From Oscillospiraceae bacterium (GTDB lineage Bacteria > Bacillota > Clostridia > Oscillospirales > Oscillospiraceae), in NCBI GenBank assembly GCA_031280855.1, contig JAITGH010000130.1, forward strand, positions 1-6,356: a stretch of DNA of 6,356 bases. Direction: 5' to 3'. Positions within the stretch are counted from its first letter, which is position 1, and the number at the start of each line of letters is the position of its first letter. The notes beneath the pieces were generated by a model. That model had not been told where the DNA came from and searched no databases. It worked only from the letters and a program-made list of their open reading frames with translations. The translations under genes and the position numbers were made by a program. Shown here piece by piece: positions 4,530-6,356 of the stretch.

Positions 4530-5878
4530 GACTGCGCTTGCCCTCCGTCCTTCAAAAGCGACTGGGCGATCCGGCGCGCATCGACTTCCGCGATGTCGTC
4601 CGGCACGCTCTGCCCGGTCGACAGATATGCCAACCGTTTCTTCGTGTACCAGCAGATGTTTAACAGCACTCCGCGATACTTCGTCTCATCAAGCTTCGTC
4701 ACAAGCACCTTGTAATCCGGCACGTAGGAGTACGCGTCGAAGATCTCTTTAACCGCGCTGAACGAGGTCGTCGCGGCGATGCACAGCAGTACGTCCTCCG
4801 GGCGAGCGGCTCGAAGCAGCTCCTCGACGTCCTCGCGATGTTGCAGGTCGCCGGGGCTCTTGCCCGCGATGTCGATGAAGATAATCTCGCGATCGGACAT
4901 GCGATCGATCTCCGCCGTCAAGTCCGTCGGCTGGTAAACGATGCCGAGCGGGATCTTCAGGATCTCCGCATAGCCCATGATTTGCTCGTGCGCGGCGATC
5001 CGGTAGGTATCCGTGTTGATGATCCCGACTTTCTTACCTTGCTTGAGTGCGAAGTCGGCGGCGAGCTTAACCATCGTGGTCGTCTTCCCTACGCCGGTGG
5101 GGCCGAGCATAAGCACAACCTTCTTCGTGAACTTCTTGTGGCGGATCGGCGCTGGCTGACCGAACTTCTCTACGATCAGGTGCTCCATCGCCTCTCGCGG
5201 CAGAACCTCCGGATTCACGGAGATCAGGCGATCCGTCTCGGCGGCGAGCTGAGTCGCTAACGCTTCGTCCACTTGCTGATTGACCAATCGAACGAACAGC
5301 TCCGTCACGCCTTGCGAGAAGTCGTAGGTGATGTCGCGCTTCACATAGTTGAACTTGCTGACGAAGTCGGACAGCATACGCTCAAGTAAGGACATGCGGC
5401 GGTCGAGATTCGTCATCTGTTCGACGGAGGAATCGAGCAACCGCTGAGCGCGTTCCTCGGACGCTCGAATCCCTTGCGGCGCGGCGGCGGAGCCTCCCGC
5501 ATTCGGCAGAGTAACCGTAGTGAACGCGGGTGCGGCGTACTGCACAGTCGCGGTTCCGGGTGCGGCGTACTGCGCGGCCGCGGCATAGTTTGCGTTTGCG
5601 TTTGCCGGTGCGGTCGCGGCGTAATGCGATGCGGCGGCGGTGAGCGATGGTTTCCACGTCTTCTGATTCGCGCCGCCCGCATAGTTCCTCGCCGCCGGAG
5701 TCTGCTGCGGGTCGTACATCACGCTTACCTCAACCAGCGGCTTCGCGAAGAGCCCGCTAAGCCCTTTCTGCCGAACCTTGTGCTGATCGCTGAGGATTAC
5801 CGCCTCCGGTCCCAGTTCTCGCGATACGTTCTCCATGATCTCATGCATGTCTTTCCCCGTGTACTTCTTCGTAATCAT
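4526..5878 (-). CDS. flhF: FlhF, SRP-type GTPase for flagellar placement
   Basis: FlhF is the third SRP-family GTPase (with Ffh and FtsY). Its GTP-bound dimer sits at the membrane and sets the site of flagellar assembly. The 450 residues show three parts. The N-terminal B domain (1-55; MITKKYTGKDMHEIM, LGPEAVILSD, KPLVEVSV) is typical. A linker (about 60-137) is rich in Ala, Tyr, Pro and Asn, with YAA-type repeats. The NG domain (about 155-445) has G1 GPTGVGKTT (259-267), DTYRIAAHEQ (290-299), G3 DIAGKS (336-341), G4 TKLDE (394-398) and G5 STGQSVPDD (420-428). G3 departs from the usual DTAGR(S) by Ile for Thr. The start is supported by the conserved N-terminus, though only a weak GGA precedes it. 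It lies 123 bp after flhA and overlaps flhG by 4 bp. Confidence 0.97.
   Translation of the reverse strand: MITKKYTGKDMHEIMENVSRELGPEAVILSDQHKVRQKGLSGLFAKPLVEVSVMYDPQQTPAARNYAGGANQKTWKPSLTAAASHYAATAPANANANYAAAAQYAAPGTATVQYAAPAFTTVTLPNAGGSAAAPQGIRASEERAQRLLDSSVEQMTNLDRRMSLLERMLSDFVSKFNYVKRDITYDFSQGVTELFVRLVNQQVDEALATQLAAETDRLISVNPEVLPREAMEHLIVEKFGQPAPIRHKKFTKKVVLMLGPTGVGKTTTMVKLAADFALKQGKKVGIINTDTYRIAAHEQIMGYAEILKIPLGIVYQPTDLTAEIDRMSDREIIFIDIAGKSPGDLQHREDVEELLRAARPEDVLLCIAATTSFSAVKEIFDAYSYVPDYKVLVTKLDETKYRGVLLNICWYTKKRLAYLSTGQSVPDDIAEVDARRIAQSLLKDGGQAQS
5527..5573. repeat. Internal direct repeat in the flhF linker, 17 bp at 30-bp period
   Basis: The same 17-bp sequence (CGGGTGCGGCGTACTGC on the plus strand) occurs at 5527-5543 and 5557-5573. 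In FlhF it encodes the two QYAAP blocks near residues 103-107 and 113-117. The 30-bp period keeps the frame, giving a ten-residue tandem duplication in the disordered linker. Confidence 0.7.
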
Positions 5879-5928
5879 CTCGCTGTCCGGAATTCCGAGG
5901 TATCCGATTCCTTTCCGCGTCCGTTAAC

Positions 5929-5934
5929 AGTATA
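5929..5934 (-). promoter_or_regulatory. Possible -10 box of an flhF promoter
   Basis: TATACT on the minus strand lies about 50 bp before the flhF ATG in the 123-bp flhA-flhF gap, and the same hexamer is the -10 of the strong promoter at 3447. No -35 match exists at 16-18 bp. The best, GAGACA, is at 21 bp, and there is no TG extension. A sigma-28 pattern (TAAA-N15-GCCGATAA) is also absent. This is a weak candidate for an internal promoter. Confidence 0.25.
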
Positions 5935-6001
5935 ACCTGTCCGAGACGCCGATTTTGTCTCTTTCTGACGCTCTTATCTCTATTTACACGATATTATCGG
6001 G

Positions 6002-6356
6002 TTACAACCGCACGATTCCCTCTTGTATCAGCTCCACGTCGGAATCGATTTCGGTGAACGAGAGAACGGTAACGTCGAGCTGCTCCGAGATCTTGCGGAA
6101 CTGCCGCCTCACCATTGCCGAGGTCATAACGATTGGGATAAACCCGTTATCGCGCACTCGCTCCGCCAGTTGCTTGAGGTTACTGTAGATGGCGTTGAGC
6201 TGAACAGGATCGATGGCGAGGTACGTCCCGCCCTCCGCTTGGCGAGTGCTGTCGATTAGCAGCTGCTCCAGCTTCGCGTCGAGGATAATGCTGTGGACTT
6301 GCCGCGTGGGGATGAAGCGATTGGTAAGCATACGCTTGAGGTTCTGGCGCACGAAC
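6002..6356 (-). CDS. flhA: FlhA, flagellar type III export gate (C-terminal 117 residues, cut by window edge)
   Basis: FlhA is the membrane export-gate protein whose cytoplasmic domain forms a nonameric ring that docks substrate-chaperone complexes. Only the end of that domain is present. It reads VRQNLKRMLTNRF near the edge, then IILDAKLEQLLIDS, YLAIDPVQLNAIYSNLKQLAERV, GFIPIVMTSAMVRRQFRKISE and VTVLSFTEIDSDVELIQEGIV. These match the family pattern of VR..L...I, LDP.LEQ.L, (L)A..P, P(V/I)VLTSP.VR..FRKL.E, and VLSYNE(I/L).P.V.(V/I)...G.V. The frame is open to the window edge, so the GTG at 6352 is an internal valine and not a start. The gene ends in TAA. The alternative, a virulence type III homologue, is disfavoured by flhF-flhG immediately downstream. 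A 123-bp gap follows before flhF. Confidence 0.92.
   Translation of the reverse strand, partial: FVRQNLKRMLTNRFIPTRQVHSIILDAKLEQLLIDSTRQAEGGTYLAIDPVQLNAIYSNLKQLAERVRDNGFIPIVMTSAMVRRQFRKISEQLDVTVLSFTEIDSDVELIQEGIVRL

Noticed and set aside
5474..5935. 153-codon plus-strand ORF opposite flhF
   Set aside because: It is Arg/Gly/Cys-rich low complexity, the antisense shadow of the flhF Ala-rich linker, with no ribosome site and no recognisable domain.
5989..5999. Palindrome CGATA-T-TATCG just after flhA as a terminator
   Set aside because: It is AT-rich with 5-bp arms about one base, cannot form a stable RNA hairpin, and is not followed by a T-run.

Overview
All genes in this window read right to left on the minus strand. 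In transcription order they are: the 3' end of flhA (flagellar export gate), flhF (SRP-type GTPase), flhG (MinD-type ATPase), a noncoding stretch of about 270 bp, a YcgR-type PilZ c-di-GMP receptor, fliA/sigD (flagellar sigma-28), rodA (SEDS peptidoglycan polymerase), tsaE, and the 5' end of tsaB. The last two belong to the tRNA t6A pathway. flhA and tsaB run off the window edges.

The source is a flagellated bacterium of moderately high GC by eye, with A/G-rich Shine-Dalgarno sites and consensus housekeeping promoter elements. The order flhA-flhF-flhG followed by sigma-28 matches the late fla/che operon of Firmicutes and other non-proteobacterial phyla, but no che genes lie between flhG and the sigma factor. 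I cannot name the phylum from the sequence. A deep-branching or Firmicutes-like lineage, such as Armatimonadota, fits the arrangement, but this is a guess.

Region by region: (1) 6356-3666 is the flagellar assembly block. flhF and flhG share an ATGA stop/start overlap, and FlhG keeps the N-terminal DQAxxLR motif known to act on FlhF. (2) 3665-3397 is the only sizeable noncoding stretch. It carries two hairpin options just after flhG, an imperfect 38-bp direct repeat with a palindromic core at 51-bp period, a run of degenerate heptamers, and a TTGACA-17-TATACT promoter whose spacer contains a perfect inverted repeat. (3) 3396-1 is a second transcription unit started by that promoter: PilZ protein, sigma-28, RodA, TsaE, TsaB. 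It places c-di-GMP sensing and late flagellar gene control beside cell-wall elongation and an essential tRNA modification pathway.

I saw no mobile element, CRISPR array, tRNA or rRNA gene, or phage gene. The protein-coding content belongs to known families. The less ordinary material is the 3397-3665 regulatory and repeat region, the operon composition, and some motif deviations in FlhF and RodA.
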